Position numbers and translations under genes: made by a program
Part shown: positions 36,663 to 45,466 of the stretch, one piece after another
Position numbering within the stretch: the stretch's first letter is position 1
How the letters are laid out: each line of letters opens with the position of its first letter
NCBI RefSeq assembly: GCF_042432815.1
Contig: NZ_JBHLWM010000004.1
Location: 299,146-363,145 of the forward strand
Length of the DNA: 64,000 bases
Reading direction: 5' to 3'
Source: Rhodopseudomonas telluris
GTDB lineage: Bacteria > Pseudomonadota > Alphaproteobacteria > Rhizobiales > Xanthobacteraceae
The notes under the pieces: model-generated
The model's input: the letters and a program-made list of their open reading frames with translations, nothing else
Databases searched by the model: none
Told to the model about the DNA's origin: nothing

Positions 36663-38197
36663 CGCAGCAGCCTGCGCTGCGCCGCGCCAGGTGTCGGCGC
36701 GGGGCTGAGGCCGAGGCTGGTCCACATCGCGTCGACCCGCGCGATCACGTCCTGATCCATCTCCAGCACCTTGCCCCATTCGCGCTCGGTCTCGGTGCCG
36801 ATCTTGTTGGTGGCGTCGATCCCCAGCTTGCCGCCGAGGCCGGATTTCGGCGAGGCGAAATCGAGATAGTCGATCGGGGTGTCGCTTATCGACACCATGT
36901 CGCGCGAGGTGTCGCAGCGCGTCGACACCGCCCACATCACGTCGGCCCATTCGCGGACATCGACGTCGTCGTCCACGATGATCAAGAGCTTGGTGTAGCT
37001 GAACTGCGGCAGCATCGACCACAGCCCCATCATCAGCCGCCGCGCCTGGCCGGGATAGCGCTTCTTGATCGAGGCGACGGCGATCCGGTACGAGCACGCT
37101 TCCGGCGGCAGCCACAGATCGACGATCTCGGGGAATTGCCGGCGCGCCACCGGCAGGAACACGTCGTTGAACGCCTCGCCGAGTCGCGACGGCTCGTCCG
37201 GCGGCCGGCCCGTATAGGTCGACAGATAGATCGGATTGCGCCGCATGGTGATCGCGGTGATCCGCATCACCGGGAATTCCTCGACCGCGTTGTAGTAGCC
37301 GGTGTGGTCGCCATAGGGGCCTTCCGGCGCGGTTTCGGTCGGCGACACGAAGCCTTCCAGCACGATCTCGGCGTCGGCCGGCACCTGCAGCGGGATCGAC
37401 ACGCACGAGGTCAGGCTGGGCCGCTCGCCGCTGAGCAAGCCGGCGAATTTGATTTCCGACACGGTCTCCGGCAGCGGCAGCACCGCGGACAGGATCATCG
37501 ACGGATCGGCGCCGATCACGATCGCCACCGGCATCTCGCGATTGCCGGCCTTCCATTGGTGATGATGCTTGGCGCCGCCGCGATGCGCCAGCCAGCGCAT
37601 GATGAGGCGGTCCTTGCCGAGCACCTGCATCCGGTACACGCCGACATTGTCGGTGCCACCGGCGCCGGGGGCCGGCTTGGTGAACACCAGTCCCCAGGTA
37701 ATCAGCGGCGCCGGTTCGCCCGGCCAGGGAATCTGCACCGGCAGCCGGCCGAGATCGACCGCATCGCCGGTCAGCACGACATCCTGCACCGGCGCCGATT
37801 TGGCGAGCTTCGGCCGCATCGCCAGCGCGGCCTTGGCCATCGGCAATTTGCTCAGTGCGTCGGTGAGGCTCTGCGGCGGCGCCGGCTCGCGCATCTCGGC
37901 GAGCGCCTCGCCGAGCCGCGACAGGTTCTCCGGCAGGATGCCGAGCCCCCAGGCGACGCGCTCGACCGTGCCGAACAGATTGACCAGGATCGGCATCTGC
38001 GACGGCGTGCCGTCGGCCTTGATCGGATGTTCGATCAACAGCGCCGGGCCGCCGGCGTGCAGCACGCGGCGATGAATCTCGGTGAGGTCGTGGACCACCG
38101 ACACCGGCTTGCGGATCCGGTGCAATTGCCCGCGGGATTCCAGATAGGCGGTGAAAGCGCGGAGGTCCGGGAAGGGCGGTTTGACGCGGCTGAGCAT
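36659..38197 (-). CDS. ubiD: UbiD, 4-hydroxy-3-polyprenylbenzoate decarboxylase
   Basis: This is a 512-residue prenyl-FMN- and metal-dependent decarboxylase, the UbiD step of ubiquinone synthesis. Characteristic segments are TDNVGVYRMQVLGKDRLIMRW, HHHQWKAGNREMPVAIVIGADP, LEGFVSPTETAPEGPYGDHTGYYN (with the catalytic E...E region) and DDDVDVREWADVMWA, ending with IDATNKIGTETEREWG. Length is normal. It is divergent from ubiT, which carries the FixK-like box; aerobic and anaerobic synthesis both need this step. Confidence 0.95.
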   Translation of the reverse strand: MLSRVKPPFPDLRAFTAYLESRGQLHRIRKPVSVVHDLTEIHRRVLHAGGPALLIEHPIKADGTPSQMPILVNLFGTVERVAWGLGILPENLSRLGEALAEMREPAPPQSLTDALSKLPMAKAALAMRPKLAKSAPVQDVVLTGDAVDLGRLPVQIPWPGEPAPLITWGLVFTKPAPGAGGTDNVGVYRMQVLGKDRLIMRWLAHRGGAKHHHQWKAGNREMPVAIVIGADPSMILSAVLPLPETVSEIKFAGLLSGERPSLTSCVSIPLQVPADAEIVLEGFVSPTETAPEGPYGDHTGYYNAVEEFPVMRITAITMRRNPIYLSTYTGRPPDEPSRLGEAFNDVFLPVARRQFPEIVDLWLPPEACSYRIAVASIKKRYPGQARRLMMGLWSMLPQFSYTKLLIIVDDDVDVREWADVMWAVSTRCDTSRDMVSISDTPIDYLDFASPKSGLGGKLGIDATNKIGTETEREWGKVLEMDQDVIARVDAMWTSLGLSPAPTPGAAQRRLLR

Positions 38198-38247
38198 GGT
38201 GTCTCCGTGCGGACACCTCTGGTCAGCACCTGCGATCGGAGCTGTCT

Positions 38248-38261
38248 TTGATCAGGCGCAA
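38248..38261. promoter_or_regulatory. FixK/FNR-like box upstream of ubiT
   Basis: TTGATCAGGCGCAA fits TTG(A/C)-N6-(T/G)CAA. A TTTAAA hexamer at 38281-38286 would give a start near 38293, placing the box centre at about -38.5, close to the class II position. It sits in the divergent ubiD/ubiT promoter. Low-oxygen activation of ubiTUV makes biological sense. Confidence 0.65.
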
Positions 38262-38311
38262 AGAAGTACCGGTGGGACTGTTTAAACGAATGGTTCCTCA
38301 TAAGGTGGCCC

Positions 38312-38857
38312 ATGTCGGTATCCAATTCGTCCGTCTCCAGGATGCCCGCGCCGCTTGCCCTCGCAACGCGGGTTCTGCCGCTGTTGCCCCTGCAGGTGTT
38401 GCTCGGCATTTGCCTGCGGGAGATCCGCAGTCGGCATCCCCGCATCTTCGATCGTCTCGGCACCCACACCGGCAAGCGCTACGGCCTCGCGCCGACCGAT
38501 CTGCCGCTGGCCTTCGTGCTCGAGCCGCGGCGGATGAACCCGCGCGTCACCGTGGTGCGCACGCTGCCGTCGAACATCGACGCGCGCATCGCCGGACCGC
38601 TGTCGGCGCTGATCGGCATGACCGACGGCTCCTATGATGGCGACGCGCTGTTCTTCTCGCGCGACATCGAGATCGACGGCGACATGGAAGCCGTGGTGGC
38701 GCTGCGCAACGCGATCGACGATTCCCGCGTCGATTTTCTCAAGGAGTCGGTGGCGTGGTTCGGCCCGCTGGCGGCGCCGATCGAACGAATCCTGCGCAGC
38801 CTGGTGGGCGCGCAGCCGAGCTATCGCGAAGAGATGGGCGTCGGAGGCGGAGGTTAG
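38312..38857 (+). CDS. ubiT: UbiT, SCP2-domain lipid-binding protein for O2-independent ubiquinone synthesis
   Basis: This is a 181-residue protein with one SCP2 sterol-carrier-like domain (FVLEPRRMNPRVTVVRTLPSN; LIGMTDGSYDGDALFFSRDIEIDGDMEAVVALRNAIDD). UbiT binds isoprenoid quinone intermediates and is needed, with UbiU and UbiV, for making ubiquinone without oxygen. The start follows AAGGTGG. It is the first gene of a three-gene operon; ubiU starts 3 bases after its stop. Confidence 0.9.
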   Translation: MSVSNSSVSRMPAPLALATRVLPLLPLQVLLGICLREIRSRHPRIFDRLGTHTGKRYGLAPTDLPLAFVLEPRRMNPRVTVVRTLPSNIDARIAGPLSALIGMTDGSYDGDALFFSRDIEIDGDMEAVVALRNAIDDSRVDFLKESVAWFGPLAAPIERILRSLVGAQPSYREEMGVGGGG

Positions 38858-38860
38858 ACC

Positions 38861-39838
38861 ATGGAACTGATCTGTCCGGCCGGCACGCCCGCCGCCCTGC
38901 ACGACGCCGTCGCGGCGGGCGCCGACGCGATCTATTGCGGCTTCAACGACGAGACCAACGCGCGCAATTTTCCCGGACTGAATTTCAGCCGGCAGGAGAT
39001 GCGCGAGTCGATCGCCCACGCGCATCGTTACGGCGTCAGCGTGCTGGTGGCGATCAACACCTTCGCACGCGCCGGCAATGTCGAGCTGTGGCAGCGCGCC
39101 GTGGACGACGCGGTCGAGGCCGAGGCGGACGCACTGATCCTCGCCGACGTCGGCGTGATGGATTACTGCGCGCGGAAGCATCCGCAGCAGCGTCTGCACG
39201 TCTCGGTGCAGGCGGCCGCCGCCAATGCGGATTCGATCAAGTTCTACATCGACAGCTTCAACGCCAAGCGTGTGGTGCTGCCGCGCGTGCTGAGCGTGCA
39301 GGAGATCGCGGCGATCACCAAAGAGGTGAACTGCGAGACCGAGGTGTTCATCTTCGGCGGTCTGTGCGTGATGGAAGAAGGCCGCTGCTCGCTGTCGTCC
39401 TACGCCACCGGCAAGTCGCCCAACATGGACGGCGTCTGCTCGCCCGCGGCGTCGATCCAGTACCGCGAGCACAACGGCGCGCTGGTGTCGCGGCTCGGCG
39501 AATTCACCATCAACAAATTCGCCAAGGGCGAGGCGGCGGCCTATCCGACGCTGTGCAAGGGCCGCTACCAGACCGACGAGGGCTGCGGCTATCTGTTCGA
39601 GGATCCGGCCTCGCTCGACGCCACCACGATGCTGCCGGACCTGCGCGCGGCGGGCGTCGCGGCGCTGAAGATCGAAGGCCGCCAGCGCGGCCGGGCCTAT
39701 ATCGAGCGCGTGGTGAAGACCTTCAAGGACGTGCTGAGCGCCATGGACGAGGGCCGGCCGCTGCCGGTCGATGCGCTGCGCGGCCTCACCGAAGGCCAGT
39801 CGACCACCACCGGCGCCTACAAGAAGACCTGGCGCTAA
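38861..39838 (+). CDS. ubiU: UbiU, [4Fe-4S] U32-family subunit of the O2-independent ubiquinone hydroxylase
   Basis: This is a 325-residue protein of peptidase family U32. UbiU and UbiV form a complex that hydroxylates ubiquinone precursors without oxygen, probably with prephenate as oxygen donor. Cys169, Cys176, Cys193 and Cys232 are spaced 7, 17 and 39, identical in number and spacing to the cluster ligands of E. coli UbiU. The N-terminus MELICPAGTPAALHDAV and C-terminal GLTEGQSTTTGAYKK also fit. It is directly followed by ubiV. Confidence 0.95.
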   Translation: MELICPAGTPAALHDAVAAGADAIYCGFNDETNARNFPGLNFSRQEMRESIAHAHRYGVSVLVAINTFARAGNVELWQRAVDDAVEAEADALILADVGVMDYCARKHPQQRLHVSVQAAAANADSIKFYIDSFNAKRVVLPRVLSVQEIAAITKEVNCETEVFIFGGLCVMEEGRCSLSSYATGKSPNMDGVCSPAASIQYREHNGALVSRLGEFTINKFAKGEAAAYPTLCKGRYQTDEGCGYLFEDPASLDATTMLPDLRAAGVAALKIEGRQRGRAYIERVVKTFKDVLSAMDEGRPLPVDALRGLTEGQSTTTGAYKKTWR

Positions 39839-39909
39839 TCTCGAGCGCTCATCGCATCCGGCGCGCGGCGCCGGCGACTGACTTACCGACGCACAGCGAG
39901 GCGATCATC

Positions 39910-40830
39910 ATGCAACTCACGCTCGGACCGGTGCTGTACAACTGGAAGCCCGAGGAGTGGCGCGACTTCTACTTCCGTATCGCCGACGAAGCGCCGGTCG
40001 ATACGGTCGTGGTCGGCGAAGTGGTGTGCTCGAAGCGCTCGCCGTTCCTGGAGTCGCACATCCCGGCCGTGGTCGAGCGGCTTGCGGCGGCCGGCAAGAC
40101 CGTGCTGATGGGCTCGCTGACGCTGATGTCGCTGCCCCGCGAGCGCAAGGCGATGGCCGAGCTGGCGGCCGACGAGGCATTCACCATGGAGGTGAACGAT
40201 CTCACCTGCCTCGGCATGCTCGGCGGCAAGCCGCATGCGATCGGCCCGTTCGTCAACATCTACAACGAGGCGACCGCCGCGTATTTCGCCACGCGCGGCG
40301 CGACGCGGATCTGTCTGCCGCCCGAATTGCCGCTGTCGGCGATCCGCGCGATCGCGCGGTCGCAGCCGGAGGTAACCTTCGAAGTGTTCGCGTTCGGCCG
40401 CGTGCCGCTGGCGATCTCGGCGCGCTGCTATCACGCCCGGCTGAACAAGCTGTCGAAGGACAACTGCAAGTTCGTCTGCGATCAGGACCCGGACGGCCTT
40501 GCGGTGACAACGCTGGACGACGAGCCGTTCCTGGCGATGAACGGCGTGCAGACGCTGTCCTACACCTGTGCCAGCCTGCTCGGCGACATCGACAAGCTCC
40601 GCGACGCCGGCGTCGGCGCGCTGCGGCTGTCGCCGCAGCAATGCGATATGGTGGCGGTGGCGAAGCTGTTCCGTGACGTGGTCGATGGGAAAGTGAGCGC
40701 TGCCGAGGGCGCGCCGCAACTGGAGCGGCTGTACCCGCTGCGGAAATCCAACGGCTTCCTGTTCTCCAAGCCGGGCGCCGCATTCATCACCGACAGCGGC
40801 GACGTGCGCCGGATCGTTCCGGCGGCGTAA
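39910..40830 (+). CDS. ubiV: UbiV, [4Fe-4S] U32-family subunit of the O2-independent ubiquinone hydroxylase
   Basis: This is a 306-residue partner of UbiU. Cys40, Cys173, Cys186 and Cys190 match the C-x12-C-x3-C plus remote Cys pattern of E. coli UbiV (39, 180, 193, 197). The start MQLTLGPVLYNWKPEEWRDFY is typical. The start at 39910 is 71 bases after ubiU. A hairpin (40907-40945) lies downstream. Confidence 0.95.
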   Translation: MQLTLGPVLYNWKPEEWRDFYFRIADEAPVDTVVVGEVVCSKRSPFLESHIPAVVERLAAAGKTVLMGSLTLMSLPRERKAMAELAADEAFTMEVNDLTCLGMLGGKPHAIGPFVNIYNEATAAYFATRGATRICLPPELPLSAIRAIARSQPEVTFEVFAFGRVPLAISARCYHARLNKLSKDNCKFVCDQDPDGLAVTTLDDEPFLAMNGVQTLSYTCASLLGDIDKLRDAGVGALRLSPQQCDMVAVAKLFRDVVDGKVSAAEGAPQLERLYPLRKSNGFLFSKPGAAFITDSGDVRRIVPAA

Positions 40831-40906
40831 GCGGAGCGGCGAGAGCTCGCCGCTCGTCCCTGCATATAAAACGTCATCTGCCGCGAAAGCGGAGGTGCGG
40901 TCGCTC

Positions 40907-40945
40907 GACCCTCGTCCAAACAGTTAATTTTCCCGAACGAGGGTC
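40907..40945. repeat. Inverted repeat downstream of ubiV
   Basis: GACCCTCGT (40907-40915) and ACGAGGGTC (40937-40945) are perfect 9-bp arms with a 21-base AT-rich loop. There is no T-run, so it is not a standard terminator; it may be a decayed palindromic repeat or a processing site. Confidence 0.5.
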
Positions 40946-41041
40946 TTCCGACTTCGTATTACTACGAGGTCGATCCTTCATCGATCCTCAATTGTTCGCA
41001 TTGCATTTGATTAGCGTCATTCCTCGCACAAATCATGTCAG

Positions 41042-42709
41042 ATGCGCATCACCCTCAAGTTTTCGCTGATCGCCATTGTGTCGCTGCTGCTGCTGATCGT
41101 GGCCGGCCAGGGTGTCATCGCCATCTTCAAGATTCAGACGGTTAACGCCAAGACGGAAGACATCGCTGGTAATTGGCTGCCGTCGGTCAAGGGGCTCGGC
41201 CAGATCAAATACGCCGTCACCCGGGTGCGGCTGAGCGCTTTCCGCGTCGGTATGGCGGAGCCGCAGATGCGAGGCCAGTTCCAGGCCACGATGAACGAGC
41301 GGGTCGCGCAGCTCGATGCCCTGGTGAAGCAGTATGTGCCGCTGATCAGCAGCGCCGAGGAAAAGAAGATCTGGGACGACTTCACCTCGAAGTGGGCGGC
41401 GTATCTGCAAGAGCAGATGAAGGTCGTCGACGGCGGTGCCACGAATTTCCTCAAGGATGACGATGCGCGATCCCGTCCCTTGTTTGAGGCGGCGCTCAAA
41501 GCGCTCGACGCCGACGTCGATCTGAACAACAAGGGCGCCGCGGCTGCGACGGCTGCGGCCCAGACCGGCTTCAATGAGGCCTGGTACATGATGGTCATCG
41601 TCAGCGGCGTCGCGATTGCGATCGGCATCGCGGCGATTCTGTTCGTGATCTTCTGGGTCGCGCGGGCCCTGACGGGCCTCGACGGCGCGCTCGGCCGGAT
41701 GGCGGGCGGTCAGCTCGATGTCGTGATCCCGGGTGCGGGCCGCGGCGACGAGATCGGCGACATGGCGCGCAACGTCACGCGGATCCGCGAGAATGCCGAG
41801 CAGAAGGCGCGCGAGGAAGCCGAGGCCAAGGCCCGCCAGGAGCAGATCGCGGCCGAGCAGCGGAAGAAGGAGTTGCTGGCGCTGGCGGACAATTTCGAAG
41901 GCGCCGTCGGCGAGATCATCGACACCGTGTCGTCCGCCGCCACCGAACTCGAAGCTTCGGCCGGCACGCTGACGACCACCGCCGATCGCTCGCTGCAGAT
42001 CGCCACCGAGGTGACGGCGGCCTCCGACGAAGCCTCGACCAACGTTCAGTCGGTCGCCTCCGCCACCGAGGAGATGGCCTCGTCGATCACCGAAATCAGC
42101 CGTCAGGTCCAGGCGTCGGCGGCAATCGCCGGCGCGGCGGTGGCTCAGGCGGAGAAGACCAATTCGCAGATCGGGCAGCTTGCGTCGGCCGCGAACCGCA
42201 TCGGCGCGGTGGTCGAACTGATCAACAACATCGCCGGCCAGACCAATCTTCTGGCGCTGAATGCCACGATCGAAGCGGCCCGCGCCGGCGAGGCCGGCCG
42301 TGGCTTCGCGGTGGTGGCCGCCGAGGTCAAGGCCCTCGCCGAGCAGACGGCGAAAGCCACCGGCGAGATCAGCCAGCAGATCAGCGGCATGCAGGCGGCG
42401 ACCGGCGAGTCGGTCAACGCCATCAAGGAAATCAGCCTGACCATCAGCCAGATGTCGGAAATCGCCTCGACGATCGCCTCGGCGGTCGAGGAGCAGGGCG
42501 CCGCCACGCAGGAGATTTCGCGCAACGTTCAGCAGGCCGCGATGGGCACAGAGCGGGTGTCGTCGAACGTCTCCGACGTCCAGCGCGGCGCCGGCGAAAC
42601 CGGCTCGGCGTCCGCCCAGGTGCTGTCCGCCGCCAAGTCGCTGTCCCGCGACAGCAATCTGCTGAAGCAGCAGGTCGGCAGGTTCCTGAGCACGATCCGG
42701 GCGGCCTGA
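41042..42709 (+). CDS. Methyl-accepting chemotaxis protein
   Basis: This is a 555-residue inner-membrane receptor. Helix 1 (SLIAIVSLLLLIVAGQGVIAIF) is followed by a periplasmic four-helix-bundle sensor (residues about 30-182). Helix 2 is MMVIVSGVAIAIGIAAILFVIFWVA. A HAMP domain and a cytoplasmic coiled coil come next, with the hairpin tip IEAARAGEAGRGFAVVAAEVKALAEQT that binds CheA/CheW. Glutamine/glutamate methylation patches flank it. No CheB/CheR-binding pentapeptide is seen at the C-terminus. No che genes are nearby, so it is a stand-alone receptor; ligand unknown. Confidence 0.93.
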   Translation: MRITLKFSLIAIVSLLLLIVAGQGVIAIFKIQTVNAKTEDIAGNWLPSVKGLGQIKYAVTRVRLSAFRVGMAEPQMRGQFQATMNERVAQLDALVKQYVPLISSAEEKKIWDDFTSKWAAYLQEQMKVVDGGATNFLKDDDARSRPLFEAALKALDADVDLNNKGAAAATAAAQTGFNEAWYMMVIVSGVAIAIGIAAILFVIFWVARALTGLDGALGRMAGGQLDVVIPGAGRGDEIGDMARNVTRIRENAEQKAREEAEAKARQEQIAAEQRKKELLALADNFEGAVGEIIDTVSSAATELEASAGTLTTTADRSLQIATEVTAASDEASTNVQSVASATEEMASSITEISRQVQASAAIAGAAVAQAEKTNSQIGQLASAANRIGAVVELINNIAGQTNLLALNATIEAARAGEAGRGFAVVAAEVKALAEQTAKATGEISQQISGMQAATGESVNAIKEISLTISQMSEIASTIASAVEEQGAATQEISRNVQQAAMGTERVSSNVSDVQRGAGETGSASAQVLSAAKSLSRDSNLLKQQVGRFLSTIRAA

Positions 42710-42755
42710 GCGTTCGGCCGTTCTCGCCGGCAGCTTCGGCCGCCGGCGTTCCGGC

Positions 42756-43544
42756 TCAGCTCAGCGGCTTGAGGATTCGTACCAGCGCGCTGTGGATCAC
42801 TTCATTGCCGGCGACGATGTCGCCGGTCTTCAGCACGTCGCCGCCATTGATGTCGCCGACGGTACCGCCGGCTTCGCGGATCATCACGATCCCGGCCGCG
42901 ATGTCCCAGGGCGACAGGTTGCGCTCCCAGAAGCCGTCGAACCGGCCGGCCGCGACGGCGGCGAGGTCGAGCGAGGCGGTGCCGAAGCGGCGCAGGCCGG
43001 CGACCTTGGGCTGCAGCGCCGCCATCTCGCGCTGGTTCTGGCCGAAATCGCCGCGGCCGAGATGCGGCAGACCGCAGCCGATCACGCAGTCGTGGAGCTG
43101 GTTACGATTGGCGACGCGCAGCCGCGTGTCGTTGAGAAACGCGCCCTTGCCGCGCTCGGCGATGTACAGTTCTTCGTTGGCCGGATTGTAGATCACGCCG
43201 GCGATCGGCGTGTCGTCGCGCACCAGGCCGATCGAAATGGCGAAATGCGGAATGCCGTGCAGGAAGTTGGTGGTGCCGTCGAGCGGATCGACCACCCAGG
43301 TATGGCTCTTGTCGCTGCCCTCGCGATTACCGCCTTCCTCGCCGATGAAGCCATAGCCGGGCCGCGCCTTGGAGAGGTCGTCGTACAGCATCTCCTCGGC
43401 GCGCTTGTCGGCGAGCGAGACGAAGTTCGCCGGCCCCTTCAGCGACACCTGCAGGTTTTCGACTTCGCCGAAATCGCGCTTGAGGCTACGGCCGGCGCGG
43501 CGCGCCGCCTTGACCATGACGTTGATGAGAGCGGAAGAGATCAT
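42756..43544 (-). CDS. suhB: Inositol-1-monophosphatase (SuhB-like)
   Basis: This is a 262-residue Mg-dependent phosphatase: GEEGG (residues about 69-73), WVVDPLDGTTNFLHGIPHFAISIGL and WDIAAGIVMIREAGG are the three metal and substrate motifs. The GTTNFLHG form matches SuhB/inositol monophosphatase rather than the HisN-type paralogue at 5925. Start MISSALINVMVKAARRAG is typical for Rhizobiales. It is the last gene on the minus-strand carbon-metabolism block, 132 bases after the Sel1 gene. Confidence 0.92.
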   Translation of the reverse strand: MISSALINVMVKAARRAGRSLKRDFGEVENLQVSLKGPANFVSLADKRAEEMLYDDLSKARPGYGFIGEEGGNREGSDKSHTWVVDPLDGTTNFLHGIPHFAISIGLVRDDTPIAGVIYNPANEELYIAERGKGAFLNDTRLRVANRNQLHDCVIGCGLPHLGRGDFGQNQREMAALQPKVAGLRRFGTASLDLAAVAAGRFDGFWERNLSPWDIAAGIVMIREAGGTVGDINGGDVLKTGDIVAGNEVIHSALVRILKPLS

Positions 43545-43676
43545 GGCGGTCTCGAAACGACCTGCGGCAGGTCTGATAGAGGAATGGCGGGGGTTTGGTG
43601 GCCGAAGGGGTGCCCTGCGCGGGCCGCGTCGTCAAGCCTCGATCACCGGCGACGGATCACGCGGGGCGGCGCCCGA

Positions 43677-44777
43677 TCATTTGGCGCCGAGCCATTTGCG
43701 GGCGGCGTCCTGGGCCTTGGCGCGATCCTCGGGGCTGAGCTGCGCCTGGGCCTCGTCCAGCATCAAATCGCCCTTGCCGGAGGTCTTGGCCACGAGGTGC
43801 CATTTGATCGCCTCGACGGGATTGCGCGGCGCGCCCTGGCCGCTCAGCAGCACATGCGCCAGCCGGTTCTGGGCGATCGGGTTGTTGGCCTGCGCGGCCT
43901 TGCGCAGCAGCGCCACAGCGGCCGGCTCGTTCTTCGGCGTTCCGGTGCCGTTGAAGAGAGCGATGGCGTATTCCACCTCGGCGGCGACATTGCCGGCCAC
44001 AGAGGCCGCCTGCAGCAGCCGCACCGATTGCTCGACATTCTTCTCGACCCCGGTGCCCTCCTTGTAGAAGGTCGCCAGCGCGTATTGGGCCTCGGGATTG
44101 CCGGCATCGGCAGCGACCCGCAGCAGCTCCGCCGCGCGTCGCACGTCCTGCGGGAAGGTCTGGCCGTCGAGATACAGCAGCGCCAGATTATAGGCCGCCT
44201 TCGGCTCGCCGAGCTTGGCCGAGGAGGCCAGCCATTTGGCCGCTTCCTCGCGGTTCGCCGGTCCGCCGCCGCGACCCGCCATGCGGGCCATTGCCAGCGC
44301 GAACATCGCCTCGCGGTCGCCGAGATCGGCCGCGCGCCTGTACCACTCCACGGCCTTGTTGTAGTCGCGCTTGGTGCCGAGCGCGTTGGCGTAGAGCTCG
44401 CCCAGCATGGTCATCGCCTTGGGGTCGCCCAGCTCCTGGGCGCGCTTCATCGCCAGATCGAACGCGGTCTTGTAGAAGCCGCGCTGATACGCGCCATACA
44501 CCAGGTCGACATTGGGATCGTCGGCGGCCGCATCGCCATCCGCGGGCGTGCCGGGCTTTGCGGCGCCGGCCTTGTCGGCGGCGGGCTTTTTGGCCTTGTC
44601 CTTATCGGCGGGCGCGGCGGCTTTGGGCGCCGGGGCCGGCTTGGGCTTCGGCTTCTCCGGCTCGATCGGCTTCGGAAACGGATTGGGCGGCGGCGGGGTC
44701 AGCGACAACTGCGCCGACGCGCCGGTGGCGAACAGCAGCACGGCTGCAGCGAGCGAAAACGGGCGCAGCGATTTCAT
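43677..44777 (-). CDS. Secreted Sel1-repeat (TPR-like) protein
   Basis: This is a 366-residue protein with a signal peptide (MKSLRPFSLAAAVLLFATGA, cut after SA). A Pro/Lys/Ala-rich linker (residues about 30-95; KPIEPEKPKPKPAPAPKAAA) follows, then about six Sel1 repeats of 36 residues, for example AVEWYRRAADLGDREAMFAL and AAELLRVAADAGNPEAQYAL. Such proteins act as periplasmic scaffolds. It starts 3 bases after the ThiE-like gene and is probably co-transcribed with it. No specific partner is known. Confidence 0.9.
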   Translation of the reverse strand: MKSLRPFSLAAAVLLFATGASAQLSLTPPPPNPFPKPIEPEKPKPKPAPAPKAAAPADKDKAKKPAADKAGAAKPGTPADGDAAADDPNVDLVYGAYQRGFYKTAFDLAMKRAQELGDPKAMTMLGELYANALGTKRDYNKAVEWYRRAADLGDREAMFALAMARMAGRGGGPANREEAAKWLASSAKLGEPKAAYNLALLYLDGQTFPQDVRRAAELLRVAADAGNPEAQYALATFYKEGTGVEKNVEQSVRLLQAASVAGNVAAEVEYAIALFNGTGTPKNEPAAVALLRKAAQANNPIAQNRLAHVLLSGQGAPRNPVEAIKWHLVAKTSGKGDLMLDEAQAQLSPEDRAKAQDAARKWLGAK

Positions 44778-44780
44778 CGA

Positions 44781-45461
44781 TCATCCCTGCGAGGCTGGGG
44801 TGGCCGTGCCGGCTGCCGCGTAGCCGCGCTTCAGCGCCGCTTCGGCCTCCGCCAAGGCGGCCGCCTCGGCGCCCGGTTCGGTCCAGACGAAATCGCCCAC
44901 CAGCACGAAATCCGCGCCGGCGGCGGCGAATTCCTCGACCTCGTCCGGCGACAGCGCATAGCCGACGCAGGGCGGCTCGAACAGTTCGGCCCACCAGTTC
45001 AGCCGTTCGGCAATCGCTTCCGGCGACGGCCGGGTGCCGTCTTCGGCCGGCTCGCCGAACAGCACATAGTCGGCGCCGGCTTCGCCGGCGACCATCGACT
45101 CGTGACGGGTCGGCAGACCGCCGACGCCGGCGATCCGCGACGGCTGCAATTGCGGCAGCCACTCCTTCATGTCGGCGAGGCCCGTCAGATGGGCCCCGTC
45201 GGCGCCACCGCGCGCCACCAGATCGGCATGGCCGTCCAGCAGCAGCGCGGCGCCGGCCGCCTGCACCACGCCCGCCACCGCCTTGACCCGCGAGATCAGC
45301 GTCCTCGGATCGGACGGTGCCAGCCGCAGCAACACCGCCGCGATATCGGCGGCGGCGAGCAGGCGGGGCAGCGCCGCGAGCAGGGGGGCGGGATCGGCGA
45401 GAGCCGGCGTCGCGAGATACAGACGCGGCGCCGGGCGGGGCGGGGCAGGCTTGGCGGCCAT
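44781..45461 (-). CDS. Thiamine-phosphate synthase-like protein (ThiE family)
   Basis: This is a 226-residue TIM-barrel protein. ADGAHLTG, then IAGVGGLPTRHESMVAGEAGADYVLFGEP, then AAAGADFVLVGDFVW, follow the ThiE order (phosphate-binding GADYV-F-G). Several ThiE substrate residues look altered, for example LLLDGHADLVARGGADG for the usual LINDRVDLALAVGADG, so the true reaction may differ. It lies in a fda-thiE-sel1 unit with gaps of 5 and 3 bases. The start at 45461 is chosen to avoid overlap with the aldolase gene. Confidence 0.75.
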   Translation of the reverse strand: MAAKPAPPRPAPRLYLATPALADPAPLLAALPRLLAAADIAAVLLRLAPSDPRTLISRVKAVAGVVQAAGAALLLDGHADLVARGGADGAHLTGLADMKEWLPQLQPSRIAGVGGLPTRHESMVAGEAGADYVLFGEPAEDGTRPSPEAIAERLNWWAELFEPPCVGYALSPDEVEEFAAAGADFVLVGDFVWTEPGAEAAALAEAEAALKRGYAAAGTATPASQG

Positions 45462-45466
45462 CGAGG

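Noticed and set aside
41004..41017. FixK-like box TTGATTAGCGTCAT before the chemoreceptor gene
   Set aside because: The last base breaks the required CAA half, so the match is incomplete.
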